Source: Nonomuraea soli | GTDB lineage: Bacteria; Actinomycetota; Actinomycetes; Streptosporangiales; Streptosporangiaceae | Assembly: GCF_013761175.1 (NCBI RefSeq) | Contig: NZ_JACDUR010000003.1 | Location: forward strand, 372,001-436,000 | Direction of reading: 5' to 3' | DNA length: 64,000 bases | Part shown: one piece after another, positions 24,932-33,414 of the stretch | Position numbering within the stretch: the stretch's first letter is position 1 | How the letters are laid out: the number at the start of each line of letters is the position of its first letter | Notes under the pieces: model-generated | The model's input: the letters and a program-made list of their open reading frames with translations, nothing else | What the model was told of the DNA's origin: nothing | Databases searched by the model: none | Program-made: the position numbers and the translations under genes

Positions 24932-26444
24932 CGAAGGAGTCCGGGTACACCTGCTGGACCGCCGGGCGGTCGACGGCGGGGTTGACGTCGAACCGCGGGT
25001 GGTTGGAGCTGGAGATCTCCACCCGGATGCGGTGACCGGCCTTGAACACCTGGCTGGTGGCCACCAGATCGATGACCGATGTCGACCGCGTGGTGCGCAC
25101 GATGCCGTCGATGACGCTCAGCGCCCGGCCGTCGGGATGCACGTTCACCAGCTTGGCCGTCCAGTCGGTGCTCGGTGCGGACGACCGGGCGTGCAGCGTC
25201 ACCGATACGGGACCCGTCACTTCGAGATCGGCTTCGAGCGGTGCCGTGGTGAAGCAGAGCACGTCGGGGCGCAGCTCCACCTCCCGCTGATCCTGCGGCC
25301 CGACGTTGACGGGGTCGGGCAGCAGCGTCGGGCCGCCGGTCGTCGGAACGGGGTCGCGCGGGTCGAAGGTGAAGGTCACCGGCTCGCCCGCCTTCTGCTC
25401 GGGCGAGAGCCCGCCGTCGGAGTGCAGGTAGTAGCGGGTCTCGACCGCCCGCGCCAGCGGCCAGGCCTCCTCGTCGCGCCACACGTCGTCGCCCATGACG
25501 AAGATCTTCACGGCGGGACCGGAGTCCTGGCCGCGCAGGAAGGCCAGCTGGCGCTGCTCCAGCTGGATCGCCTGACCCGAGGCGAAGAAGCCGAAGTTCA
25601 CCGCGCCCGTACCGCTGCCGCCCGGGTTCAGGTGCGACCACGGGCCGACGACCAGAGGACCGCCCAGCCTGCGGTGGTTCTCCAGCGTCCCGGCCAGGAA
25701 CAGGTCGAACCAGCCCGCCACGTGCATGACCGGCACCTCGATCCGGTCGTGGACCAGGGTCTGGGCGAGCTCCTGCCAGTAGGCGTCGCGTTCACGATGC
25801 GACACCCAGTCGTGCCACCAGGGGACCACGTCCGGCGGCACCTCCGCCGCCGGGTCGGCGAGCAGGGGCAGCAGGGCGCCCAACCCGGCGCCGACGTCCC
25901 GCCCCGCCTCGGCGGCGTGCATCAGCCCGAGCATCGCCTGCATCACGCCCCAGTTGCGCGCCGAGCCGTACGCGAACGCGCCGCCGTGGTACTTCAGCCC
26001 GTCGTAGAAATCGTGCGGGGTCATCGACGCGACCACGGCCGTGAGTCCCGGCGGCCTGGTCGCCGCCGCCTGCAGCGCGCACCCGGCCAGGTAGGACATG
26101 CCCTGCATGACCACCTCGCCGTTCGACCACGGCTGGGCGGTGATCCACTCAATCGTGTCGTGGCCGTCGTCGCCCTCGTCGAGCCATGGACGGAACTCCC
26201 CGTCACTGCCGCCCCTGCCCCTGCAGTGCTGCAGCACCACGGCGAAGCCGGCCTCCAGCGCGGGAGTCACCGGCATCATGCGGAAGGTGTTCTCGCCGTA
26301 CGGCGTGCGCGCCAGCAGGGTGGGGAACGGGCCGCCCTCGGCCCGGCGGTGCACGGACCCGCGCAGGATCGTGCCGTCGCGCATCGCCACCGGGGTGTCG
26401 TGCTCGACGATCACGCGGTACGGCTCGCGATTGAGCTTGGGCAT
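24906..26444 (-). CDS. CocE/NonD-family hydrolase (X-Pro dipeptidyl-peptidase-like)
   Basis: A 512-residue serine hydrolase with an N-terminal alpha/beta domain and a C-terminal jelly-roll. The start VIVEHDTPVAMRDGTILRG is typical. The nucleophile elbow is QGMSYLAG, Asp is expected near HDWVSHRERD or WFDLFL, and His lies in GPWSHLNPG. The C-terminal domain contains LEVTGPVSVTLHARSSAPSTDW and IRVEISSSNHPRFDVN, both classic CocE signatures. Members hydrolyse cocaine, glutaryl-acylase substrates and other esters or amides; the substrate here is unknown. It ends inside the TetR gene (26-base overlap). Confidence 0.9.
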   Translation of the reverse strand: MPKLNREPYRVIVEHDTPVAMRDGTILRGSVHRRAEGGPFPTLLARTPYGENTFRMMPVTPALEAGFAVVLQHCRGRGGSDGEFRPWLDEGDDGHDTIEWITAQPWSNGEVVMQGMSYLAGCALQAAATRPPGLTAVVASMTPHDFYDGLKYHGGAFAYGSARNWGVMQAMLGLMHAAEAGRDVGAGLGALLPLLADPAAEVPPDVVPWWHDWVSHRERDAYWQELAQTLVHDRIEVPVMHVAGWFDLFLAGTLENHRRLGGPLVVGPWSHLNPGGSGTGAVNFGFFASGQAIQLEQRQLAFLRGQDSGPAVKIFVMGDDVWRDEEAWPLARAVETRYYLHSDGGLSPEQKAGEPVTFTFDPRDPVPTTGGPTLLPDPVNVGPQDQREVELRPDVLCFTTAPLEADLEVTGPVSVTLHARSSAPSTDWTAKLVNVHPDGRALSVIDGIVRTTRSTSVIDLVATSQVFKAGHRIRVEISSSNHPRFDVNPAVDRPAVQQVYPDSFVTLPVVPR

Positions 26445-26454
26445 GCCGGGCTCC

Positions 26455-26904
26455 TCAGGTCAGGGTGTAGGCCTCGTATCGCACGGTCGCCGCCTCCCGC
26501 GCCGCGGAGGCGACGGCCAGCTGGCGGTTGAGCCACAGGTAGCGGCTGTCACCCGTCTCGAAACGGCAGAACAGCCGGAAGTAGTACTCCGCGGGGTCCA
26601 CCTGCTCGCCCCTGGCCAGGCGCTCGACCACCTCGCTCGGGCCGTGCCGTACGCCGCTGGTCGAGATGTAGAGCAGCGCGCCGTCGTGGGTGCGCAGGGT
26701 GTAGCGGGTGTCGATGCTGGCCATGCCGTCGGCGTGCACGACCTGCCAGTCGGCGCCGCCCGGCAGCACCACGCCCGACAGACGCGGGCCGTCGAACGAG
26801 CCGCCCACGATGTTGATCACCCGGCGGTTGCCCCAGGGCGAGGCGCCCAGGTCGAGGATCGGGTCCAGCTCCACGCGGAAGCTGGCCAGCGGTTCGAGCC
26901 TCAC
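26455..26904 (-). CDS. DUF3237 family protein
   Basis: A 149-residue single-domain protein with the DUF3237 beta-barrel pattern: LEPLASFRVELDPILDLG, then RRVINIVGGSFDGPRLSGVVLPGGADWQ, TRYTLRTHDGALLYISTSGVRHGP and a final FCRFETGDSRYLWLNR. The function is not established; related proteins occur beside oxygenases and hydrolases of aromatic degradation. The start is GTG at 26904, overlapping the stop of the flavin monooxygenase gene as GTGA. It is 10 bases upstream of the CocE-type gene, so all three may be one transcript. Confidence 0.88.
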   Translation of the reverse strand: MRLEPLASFRVELDPILDLGASPWGNRRVINIVGGSFDGPRLSGVVLPGGADWQVVHADGMASIDTRYTLRTHDGALLYISTSGVRHGPSEVVERLARGEQVDPAEYYFRLFCRFETGDSRYLWLNRQLAVASAAREAATVRYEAYTLT

Positions 26905-28061
26905 CAGCTCGGCCTGGCGTTGAGCGAGGCGGGGTCGAAGCCGGCCGTGCGCTTGTAGGACGCGGCGATCTCGGCACGCTCCTCGTAGGGGATGACCTGC
27001 TCGACGTCGTCGAATCCGTGCGGGGCGCGCTCGTGGGCCAGCTTCATGACCACCTCGGGGCCCATCTTGCGGTTCGACAGCTGCAGCGCCGTCGTGGCAG
27101 GTCTGCGTTCCGCCTCGTAGAAGTCCAGGTCGTCGCGGGCGAGCGCGTGGGCCAGCACCCGGGCGTCGATGATCGCCTGGGAGGCGCCGTTGGAACCGAT
27201 CGGGTACATCGCGTGCGCCGCGTCGCCCAGCAGCGTGACCTTGCCTTCTCCGAGGCCGAACGTCCAGCGGGGCAGGGGGTCGCGGTCCACCATCGGGTAC
27301 TCGTAGGCCTTCTCGGCTCCGGCGATGAGCGCGGGGACGTCGAGCCAGTCGAAGCGCCAGTCGGCGAAGTGCCTGCCGATCTCGGCGAGGTCGGCGGGGC
27401 GGTTCCAGTTGCCGCGCTCGGGCGGCTCGCCGTCGAGTGGCTTCTCGGCGATCCAGTTGATCAGGCCGGGCGCGATCGGGTAGGCGACGAACTTCTGCGT
27501 GCCGTCCCCTGCCATGATCATGCTCCGGCCCGTCAGGTACGGCTCGCCGTGCGACGTGCCGCGCCAGAGCACCAGCCCGTTCCACGGCGGCGGGCCCTCA
27601 TCGGGGTAGAGGCGGCGCCTGACGTCGGAGTTGATCCCGTCGGCGCCGACCAGCAGGTCCTCGTCACCGGGTCCGGTGATCCTGCTGCCGGTGACCACGC
27701 TGCCAGGGCCCAGGCGCTCCAGCACCGCCTCCAGGAGCAGCAGCTGCAGCCTGCCGCGGTGCACGGAGTACTGCGGCCAGGCGTAACCGGCGTCCAGCCC
27801 TCGCGGCTCGGACCAGATCGGCGTGCCGTACCTGTTGAAGTAGGCCAGCTCGGCGGTGGCCACCCCGATGGCGGCCAGCCGGCCGGCCAGCCCCAGCTCG
27901 GTCAGCTCCCGTACGGCGTGCGGGAGCAGGTTGATGCCGACGCCCAGCGGTTCGATCGCGCGCGCCGCCTCGTGCACGGTCACGTCGGTGAATCCGGCGG
28001 CGTGCAGGCTGAGGGCTGCGCTGAGCCCGCCGATTCCCGCTCCCGCGATGACGATGCGCAC
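26901..28061 (-). CDS. FAD-dependent aromatic monooxygenase
   Basis: A 386-residue class A flavoprotein monooxygenase, salicylate-hydroxylase-like. It has the dinucleotide motif IVIAGAGIGGLSAALSLHAAG, the DG motif LLVGADGINSDVRRRL and the GD motif VTLLGDAAHAMYPIGSNGASQ. Such enzymes use NAD(P)H and oxygen to hydroxylate or decarboxylatively hydroxylate aromatics. It heads a unit with DUF3237 and probably the CocE-type hydrolase, and is divergent from a MarR gene across a palindrome, which suggests induction by an aromatic compound. Confidence 0.92.
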   Translation of the reverse strand: MRIVIAGAGIGGLSAALSLHAAGFTDVTVHEAARAIEPLGVGINLLPHAVRELTELGLAGRLAAIGVATAELAYFNRYGTPIWSEPRGLDAGYAWPQYSVHRGRLQLLLLEAVLERLGPGSVVTGSRITGPGDEDLLVGADGINSDVRRRLYPDEGPPPWNGLVLWRGTSHGEPYLTGRSMIMAGDGTQKFVAYPIAPGLINWIAEKPLDGEPPERGNWNRPADLAEIGRHFADWRFDWLDVPALIAGAEKAYEYPMVDRDPLPRWTFGLGEGKVTLLGDAAHAMYPIGSNGASQAIIDARVLAHALARDDLDFYEAERRPATTALQLSNRKMGPEVVMKLAHERAPHGFDDVEQVIPYEERAEIAASYKRTAGFDPASLNARPSW

Positions 28062-28078
28062 GACGGCCTCCGGTCGAG

Positions 28079-28098
28079 ATTGTTATGGCCGTAACAAT
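28079..28098. promoter_or_regulatory. Probable MarR operator
   Basis: Seven-base arms ATTGTTA and TAACAAT flank TGGCCG, whose inner GGCC is itself symmetric. It lies 17 bases upstream of the monooxygenase start and 37 upstream of the divergent MarR gene. Confidence 0.7.
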
Positions 28099-28135
28099 AT
28101 TCCGGGCACTCCCCTCGCTGCGCAAGACTTGACCG

Positions 28136-28642
28136 GTGAGCAGATCCCCGGACGTCGACTACGCCGCCTACGCCCGCACCCGCGTGGCCGAGATGCCGGC
28201 GCCCGCCGACGCCGACGCCTTCTCGCTCGCCTACCACCTGCTGCAGCTGGCCTACCTGCTCGTCACCGACCTCGAGACCCGCATCCACCGCCCGCGCGGG
28301 CTGACGCTGCCCGGCTTCCGGCTGCTGTTCAAGCTGTGGCTGCTCGGGCCCACCCAGCCCGTCCGGCTCGCCGAGATCTCCGCCATGTCGCGCTCGGCGG
28401 TCACCAACGCGGTCAACACGCTGGCGCGCGGCGGGCTCGTCGAACGCCGCTCCCTGCCCGAGGACGGCCGCGCCGTCGTGCTCGCCCTCACCCCGGCCGG
28501 CGACGCCGCCGTGCGCGAGGCGTTCGGCGAGCAGACCAGGCGGGAGCAGGAGTGGTTCGCCGCCCTGGCACCGGCGGAGCGCGAACAGCTCACCCGGCTG
28601 CTCGCACGAGTCCTCGAAAACCGGCCGGCCACCGTCACCTGA
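28136..28642 (+). CDS. MarR-family transcriptional regulator
   Basis: A 168-residue winged-helix protein. The DNA-binding domain reads LLGPTQPVRLAEISAMSRSAVTNAVNTLARGGLVERRSLPEDGRAVVLALTPAG, split here by helix-turn-helix and wing, and the flanking helices form the dimer interface. The start is GTG at 28136. It is divergent from the flavin monooxygenase and most likely represses it through the palindrome at 28079-28098, with an aromatic ligand as inducer. That ligand is inferred from the target. Confidence 0.92.
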   Translation: MSRSPDVDYAAYARTRVAEMPAPADADAFSLAYHLLQLAYLLVTDLETRIHRPRGLTLPGFRLLFKLWLLGPTQPVRLAEISAMSRSAVTNAVNTLARGGLVERRSLPEDGRAVVLALTPAGDAAVREAFGEQTRREQEWFAALAPAEREQLTRLLARVLENRPATVT

Positions 28643-28745
28643 GCGGGCACATCGCCGACGCATCGCGGATGTATCAACCCGCCCGAGCATGCTCGTTCCT
28701 GTCAGCAAGAAACGCCTCTCAAGGCCACCTAACAGGAGCAAGACG

Positions 28746-29198
28746 ATGCAGGCTCGCATGAAGAACCCCGCCACCATCATCCCCGCCGCCCAGAAGCCGA
28801 TCATGGAGCTCATGAAGGCCGCCCACTCCGGGGGCCTGTCGCAGGAGCTCGCCGAGCTGATCCACCTGCGCGTCAGCCAGATCAACGGCTGCAGCTTCTG
28901 CGTCGACGCCGGCCACAAGAACCTGCGCAAGCTCGGTGAGAGCGACGAGCGCATCGGCCTGGTCGTGGCCTGGCGCGAGACGCCCTACTACACCGACGCC
29001 GAGCGTGCCGCTCTGGAGCTCGCCGAGTGCGCCACCCGGCTGGCCGACCGCGCCGACGCCGTGCCGGACGACGTCTGGGACGCCGCCGCCGACCACTTCG
29101 ACGAGCAGCAGCTCGCCTCGATCCTGCTGATCGTCGCCACGACCAACCTGTTCAACCGCCTCAACGCCCCGATCCGCCAGATCGCCGGCTCCTGGTAA
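28746..29198 (+). CDS. AhpD-like carboxymuconolactone decarboxylase family protein
   Basis: A 150-residue all-helical protein of the CMD/AhpD family. The redox motif CSFC occurs at residues 49-52 in SQINGCSFCVDAGHKNLRKL, with the proton-relay His at 57, so it should act as a peroxidase-associated thiol reductase. The start ATG 28746 follows AGGAG. It is first in a same-strand run with an ABM-like protein, a Ddn-type F420 enzyme and an F420-NADP reductase, suggesting a redox or detoxification unit. A paralogue lacking the cysteines is encoded at 30572. Confidence 0.92.
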   Translation: MQARMKNPATIIPAAQKPIMELMKAAHSGGLSQELAELIHLRVSQINGCSFCVDAGHKNLRKLGESDERIGLVVAWRETPYYTDAERAALELAECATRLADRADAVPDDVWDAAADHFDEQQLASILLIVATTNLFNRLNAPIRQIAGSW

Positions 29199-29209
29199 AG
29201 GACCCGAGC

Positions 29210-29500
29210 ATGTCCGTCGTCCGTACGCACACCTACTCCGTGGACCCCGCCGACCTCGAGGAGTTCCTCGCCCGGCGGGCCTCCCTGATCGGGACGGTCA
29301 GGGACACCCACCCCGGCCTGGCCTTCGCCCTGCTGATCCAGCTGGACGACGGCACCTACCGCGACACCTGGCACTGGGAGGACGGCGCCCAGATGGGCGC
29401 CGCGCTCGCCGCCATCTCCACCTTCCCCGAGGCACCGCTGACCATGGCGCTCACCAAGGACTCGACGGCCCAGAACGGCCGCATCATCGACGAACGCTGA
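29210..29500 (+). CDS. Small ABM-like (dimeric alpha/beta-barrel) protein
   Basis: A 96-residue protein: RTHTYSVDPADLEEFLARR, then HPGLAFALLIQLDDGTYRDTWHWEDGAQM, a strand-helix pattern of the dimeric alpha+beta barrel (antibiotic biosynthesis monooxygenase/EthD) group. No metal or flavin site is expected. The start ATG at 29210 is 11 bases after the AhpD stop, so it belongs to that operon. It may be a monooxygenase or a binding protein. Confidence 0.75.
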   Translation: MSVVRTHTYSVDPADLEEFLARRASLIGTVRDTHPGLAFALLIQLDDGTYRDTWHWEDGAQMGAALAAISTFPEAPLTMALTKDSTAQNGRIIDER

Positions 29501-29522
29501 CCAACGACAGGAGGCACCTGAA

Positions 29523-29975
29523 ATGTCGCAGAAGACCACCCGCAAGCCCGGCACCCCCGGCGCGTTCTCCCGCTGGATGCAGCGGACCATGAACAACCGC
29601 ATGAGCCGCAAGATCCGCCGTGGCCACGGCACCTTCGCCGGCATGGACGTGCTCATCCTCAACACCGTCGGCCGCCTCAGCGGTCAGCCGCGCGAGACTC
29701 CGCTGGCCTGGTTCCCCGACGGGGACGCCTGGCTGGTGGTGGCCTCCGGCGGCGGCAGCCACCACCCGGCGTGGCACGTCAACCTGATGGCGCACCCGGA
29801 GCGGGCCAGCGTCGAGCTTCCCGGCCGCCCCGCCGTACCCGTGACGCCGGAGGTCCTCGAAGGCGCCGACCGCGAGGAGGCCTGGGAGGGCATCACCGCC
29901 GCCCAGCCCCGATACGGGAAGTACCAGAGCAAGTCGGACCGGCAGTATCCGGTCGTCCGCCTCACCCCCCGGTGA
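29523..29975 (+). CDS. Deazaflavin (F420)-dependent nitroreductase family protein, Ddn type
   Basis: A 150-residue split-barrel protein. The Ddn-family pattern is clear: VLILNTVGRLSGQPRETPLAWFPDGDAWLVVASGGG, then HPAWHVNLMAHPERASVELPGR and RYGKYQSKSDRQYPVVRLTP. These enzymes use reduced F420 to reduce nitroimidazoles, quinones or other compounds. An F420:NADPH oxidoreductase gene follows, which could recycle the cofactor. The N-terminus is basic and may associate with the membrane, as in mycobacterial Ddn. Confidence 0.9.
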   Translation: MSQKTTRKPGTPGAFSRWMQRTMNNRMSRKIRRGHGTFAGMDVLILNTVGRLSGQPRETPLAWFPDGDAWLVVASGGGSHHPAWHVNLMAHPERASVELPGRPAVPVTPEVLEGADREEAWEGITAAQPRYGKYQSKSDRQYPVVRLTPR

Positions 29976-30056
29976 CCCGCCCACCGTCCGCGGCCCGTGC
30001 CCGAGGCTGAACGCCAGGGCACGGGCCACAACCGGCAGCGCCTCCAAGGAGAACTC

Positions 30057-30599
30057 ATGAACATCGCGGTCATCGGCACCGGCAACGTCGGCCGGACCCT
30101 CGGCGAGGCGCTCACCTCCGCCGGCCACACCGTCACGTACGGCTCACGCGGCCAGGAAGGCTCCGTGGCCGCCTCCCTCGAAACGGCCGAGGCGGTGATC
30201 GTCGCCATCCCCGGCGACGCCGTACCCTCCTTCGCCCGCGAGCACGCGGACGCACTCACCGGCAAGGTCGTCGTCGACGCCACCAACACCTTCGGCGGCG
30301 GCCCGCTCCACAGCGCCGCCGCCTTCGCGCCCGGAACCCGATACGTCCGCGCCTTCAACGCCCTCGGCTGGGAGAACTTCGAGAACCCCGTCTTCGACGG
30401 CGGCGTGGCCGACCTGCTGTTCTCCTGCGAGGAGTCCGAGCGCGAGACCGCCGAGACGCTCATCCGCGACGTCGGGCTCAACCCCGTCCACCTCGGCGCG
30501 GGCCAGTACGACGTGCTCGACGGGCTGTTCTTCCTCTGGTTCGCCCTCGTCAACAGCCAGGGGCGCGGCCGTCACCTGGCCGTCAAGGTCCTGCTGTAG
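30057..30599 (+). CDS. NADPH-dependent F420 reductase-like protein
   Basis: A 180-residue Rossmann protein. The start AVIGTGNVGRTLGEALTSAGHTVTYGSRG is the NADP-binding motif of F420-dependent NADP reductases, followed by AEAVIVAIPGDAV, VVDATNTFGG and RAFNALGWENFENPVF. It is shorter than some family members. The reaction is hydride transfer between NADPH and F420. The start ATG 30057 has AAGGAG upstream, preferred over an earlier in-frame start. It closes the AhpD/ABM/Ddn run, supplying F420H2. Its 3' end overlaps the convergent AhpD paralogue by 28 bases. Confidence 0.88.
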   Translation: MNIAVIGTGNVGRTLGEALTSAGHTVTYGSRGQEGSVAASLETAEAVIVAIPGDAVPSFAREHADALTGKVVVDATNTFGGGPLHSAAAFAPGTRYVRAFNALGWENFENPVFDGGVADLLFSCEESERETAETLIRDVGLNPVHLGAGQYDVLDGLFFLWFALVNSQGRGRHLAVKVLL

Positions 30600-31072
30600 T
30601 TCTTGCCCGGCGGCCTGCCGGGGATCGGCTTGCCGATGAGCGCCACCGGCACGAACAGGCTGAAGTGCCCGAGCGCCACCGTCAGCGTCCACAGCTCCTC
30701 GTCGTCGTAGTGGACGGCGGCCCTGGCGAACAGCTCGTCGGAGACGCGCTCACCGCCCGGGTTGTGGGTGAAGACCGCCTCCGCCAGCTCCAGCGCGACC
30801 CTCTCCGCGTCGGTGAAGTACGGCGCGTCCCTCCAGGTCGCCACCGCGATGATGCGCTCCTCCGTCTCCTCCAGCTTGCGCAGCCGGGCGGTCAGCTGGA
30901 CGGTGTGGTAGGTGCTGCCGACGATCTGGCCGGCGCGCAACATCATCAGGGTGAGGGTCGTCTGCGGGACCCGGCTCTTCCTGAGCGCTCCGTGCACGGC
31001 CCCTGACAACGCGGCGAGCTCGGGGAACTGCTGGGTGAGGTCGGGCAGGCGCGACTCGATCTCGTGGCTCAT
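30572..31072 (-). CDS. AhpD/carboxymuconolactone decarboxylase-like protein lacking the redox cysteines
   Basis: A 166-residue CMD-fold protein. Aligning RAGQIVGSTYHTVQLTARL with the functional paralogue at 28746 puts Ser53 and His56 where the CxxC cysteines should be, and the relay His is also absent. It therefore cannot act as a thiol peroxidase by the known mechanism. The rest of the fold is conserved (RIIAVATWRDAPYFTDAERVALELAEAV). It is divergent from an ECF41 sigma factor, a classic pairing with CMD genes, so it is probably its target. The start ATG is 31072. Confidence 0.85.
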   Translation of the reverse strand: MSHEIESRLPDLTQQFPELAALSGAVHGALRKSRVPQTTLTLMMLRAGQIVGSTYHTVQLTARLRKLEETEERIIAVATWRDAPYFTDAERVALELAEAVFTHNPGGERVSDELFARAAVHYDDEELWTLTVALGHFSLFVPVALIGKPIPGRPPGKNYSRTLTAR

Positions 31073-31169
31073 ACGGGGATGTCCCTTCTCCTGTGGCTGA
31101 CGCACTCGAATGACCGACGACGCGGGCACGGCAAACGTGAGGCGGGAACCCTGCGGTTAGGATCGGGCG

Positions 31170-32117
31170 GTGGGCCAGACCGCGGACGGCGTCGACCGGT
31201 TCGAAGCATTCCGGCCACGCATGGAAGCCATCGCCTACCGCCTCCTCGGCTCGGCCGCGGAGGCGGAGGACGCCGTGCAGGAGACCTTCCTGCGCTGGCA
31301 GGCGGCCGACCGCTCCCGCATCGAGGTGCCCGAGGCCTGGCTGACGACAGCTCTCACCAACCTGTGCCTCAACCAGCTCGCCTCCGCGCGGGCACGCCGC
31401 GAGACGTACGTGGGGCAGTGGCTCCCCGAGCCCCTCCTCGCCGGCGACCCGATGCTCGGCCCCGCCGACACCGCCGAGCAGCGCGAATCCGTGTCGTACG
31501 CGGTGCTGACGCTCATGGAACGGCTGTCGCCCAACGAGCGGGCCGTGTACGTGCTGCGCGAGGCCTTCGACTACCCGCATCGCGACATCGCCGGGATCCT
31601 CGGCATCACCGAAGCCGCCAGCCAGCAGCTCCTCCACCGCGCCAAGAAGCACGTCGCCGACGGCACGGCACGACGCGTCGAGATCGACGACGCGGCCGCC
31701 CGGCGGATCGTCGAGGAGTTCCTCGCCGCGGCCACCAGCGGCGAGACCGGCACGCTCGTGCGCCTGCTCACCGAGAACGCCATCACGATCGGCGACGGCG
31801 GCGGCAAGCTCCCCGCCCGTGCCACGCCGTACGTGGGAGCCGTCGCCGTCGCGAGGTTCCTGCGAGGGCTGTTCAAGCCCGCCGAGTCCAAGCGGGTCTT
31901 CGTCGGCGGCACGCCCGGCGTCTACGCCACGACCGCGAACGGCGGGCCCGCCGTCGTGGCCGTCATGGACGGGCGGGTCGTCGGCGTGATGTGCCTGGAG
32001 GTCACCGGCGAGGGGATCACCGCGATCCGCAGCCAGGTCAACCCCGACAAGCTCGCCCGCGCCACGGCCGTCTGGGCCGCACAGGAACGGGGAGAGCCGG
32101 TGATGTACGCGTTCTAG
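31170..32117 (+). CDS. sigJ: ECF41-type sigma factor (SigJ family) with SnoaL-like C-terminal domain
   Basis: A 315-residue extracytoplasmic-function sigma factor. The region-2 domain (FRPRMEAIAYRLLGSAAEAEDAVQETFLRW) and region-4 domain (LSPNERAVYVLREAFDYPHRDIAGILGI) are followed by an NTF2/SnoaL-like tail of about 110 residues, the fused autoregulatory module that replaces an anti-sigma factor in ECF41. The start is GTG at 31170. It sits between a divergent CMD-type gene and a downstream FAD oxidoreductase, the standard ECF41 target types. A TGTCAGG at 32148-32154 resembles the TGTCACA -35 of ECF41 promoters but the -10 match is weak. Confidence 0.92.
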   Translation: MGQTADGVDRFEAFRPRMEAIAYRLLGSAAEAEDAVQETFLRWQAADRSRIEVPEAWLTTALTNLCLNQLASARARRETYVGQWLPEPLLAGDPMLGPADTAEQRESVSYAVLTLMERLSPNERAVYVLREAFDYPHRDIAGILGITEAASQQLLHRAKKHVADGTARRVEIDDAAARRIVEEFLAAATSGETGTLVRLLTENAITIGDGGGKLPARATPYVGAVAVARFLRGLFKPAESKRVFVGGTPGVYATTANGGPAVVAVMDGRVVGVMCLEVTGEGITAIRSQVNPDKLARATAVWAAQERGEPVMYAF

Positions 32118-32211
32118 GCGGGTGTGAGGTGTTTCACATCCGCGTCCTGTCAGGGATCGGCGGGCTGCCCGGTTCAAGGGGCATATCCGCTCATCGACAG
32201 GGAGCAACGAC

Positions 32212-33414
32212 ATGCAGCAGCGTCACCGCATCATCGTCCTCGGGGCCGGATACGCCGGAGCCATCGCCGCCGGGCGGCTCGCCAAGCGGCTGAGCGGCGC
32301 TGACGTGTCCATCACGCTGGTCAATGCCGAGGCCGACTTCGTCGAGAGGGTGCGCATGCACCAGGTGGCGACCGGTCAGGAGCTCAGGTACCGGCCCTTC
32401 AGCGAGATGTTCAAGGGGACGGGGGTGATGGTACGGCTCGGCCGGGTCGTCGCGGTCGACGTGGACGGCAAGACGGTCACGCTCACCCCTGACGAGGTCC
32501 TCCCGTATGACACGCTCGTCTACGCCCTGGGCAGCCGCTGGAACCCCGGCGACGTGCCCGGCGCAGCCGACCACGCCCACGAGATCGCCGGCCGCCCCGG
32601 CGCCCTGCGGCTGCGCGAGCGCCTGGCCACCCTCCCAGCGGGCCGTACCGTCCTCGTCGCCGGCGGCGGCCTGACCGGCGTCGAAGCGGCCACCGAGTTC
32701 GCCGAAGCCCGGCCCGACCTGCGCGTCGCCCTCGTCACCGACGGCGCGCTCGGCGACTGGCTCTCCCCCAGGGGCCGCGCCCACCTGCGCAAGGTCTTCG
32801 CCAGGCTCCGCATCACCGTCCACCAGCACACGGCCGTCTCCGCCGTCGCCTCCGACCACGTCACCACCGGCGACGGCGCCACCATCCCCGCGGACGTCAC
32901 CGTGTGGACGACCGGCTTCGCCGTCCACCCGATCGCCCAAGCCACCGGCCTGGAGGTCACCGCCAGAGGCCAGATCGTGGTCGACGGCACGATGCGCTCG
33001 GTGTCGCACCAGGACGTGTACGCGATCGGCGACGCGGCCACGGCCATGGGGCCCGGCGGCAAGCCGCTGCGCATGTCGTGCGCCTCGGGCACGCCGATGG
33101 CCTGGCAGGCGGCCGACACGATCGCCGCCTTCCTGACCGGCGGGAAACTGCCGCACGCGCCGTTGCGGTACTTCAACCAGTGCATCTCACTGGGGCGCCG
33201 GGAGGGGTTGATCCAATACGTCACGGCGGACGACCGCGCGGTCGCCGCGGTGCTGACGGGGCGGATCGCGGCGGTGTACAAGGAGCTGGTGTGCAGGGGC
33301 GCGGCGTGGGGCGTCGAGAACCCCATGCTCGGCCTGCCGACCCGCCGCCGCCGGGTCACGCGGTTCAGCCCTCACTCCGAGAGCGCCGACTCGCAGACCG
33401 CGCAGACGAAGTGA
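32212..33414 (+). CDS. NAD(P)/FAD-dependent oxidoreductase, type II NADH dehydrogenase-like
   Basis: A 400-residue two-dinucleotide-binding protein. The FAD motif is IIVLGAGYAGAIAAGRLA, the NAD motif VLVAGGGLTGVEAATEFAE, and VYAIGDAATA closes the FAD site. The overall plan matches NDH-2 and related disulphide-reductase-fold oxidoreductases; no redox CxxC is present. The start ATG 32212 follows GGGAGC. It lies 94 bases downstream of the ECF41 gene and is a typical member of its regulon. The last 43 bases overlap the convergent gene. Confidence 0.9.
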   Translation: MQQRHRIIVLGAGYAGAIAAGRLAKRLSGADVSITLVNAEADFVERVRMHQVATGQELRYRPFSEMFKGTGVMVRLGRVVAVDVDGKTVTLTPDEVLPYDTLVYALGSRWNPGDVPGAADHAHEIAGRPGALRLRERLATLPAGRTVLVAGGGLTGVEAATEFAEARPDLRVALVTDGALGDWLSPRGRAHLRKVFARLRITVHQHTAVSAVASDHVTTGDGATIPADVTVWTTGFAVHPIAQATGLEVTARGQIVVDGTMRSVSHQDVYAIGDAATAMGPGGKPLRMSCASGTPMAWQAADTIAAFLTGGKLPHAPLRYFNQCISLGRREGLIQYVTADDRAVAAVLTGRIAAVYKELVCRGAAWGVENPMLGLPTRRRRVTRFSPHSESADSQTAQTK

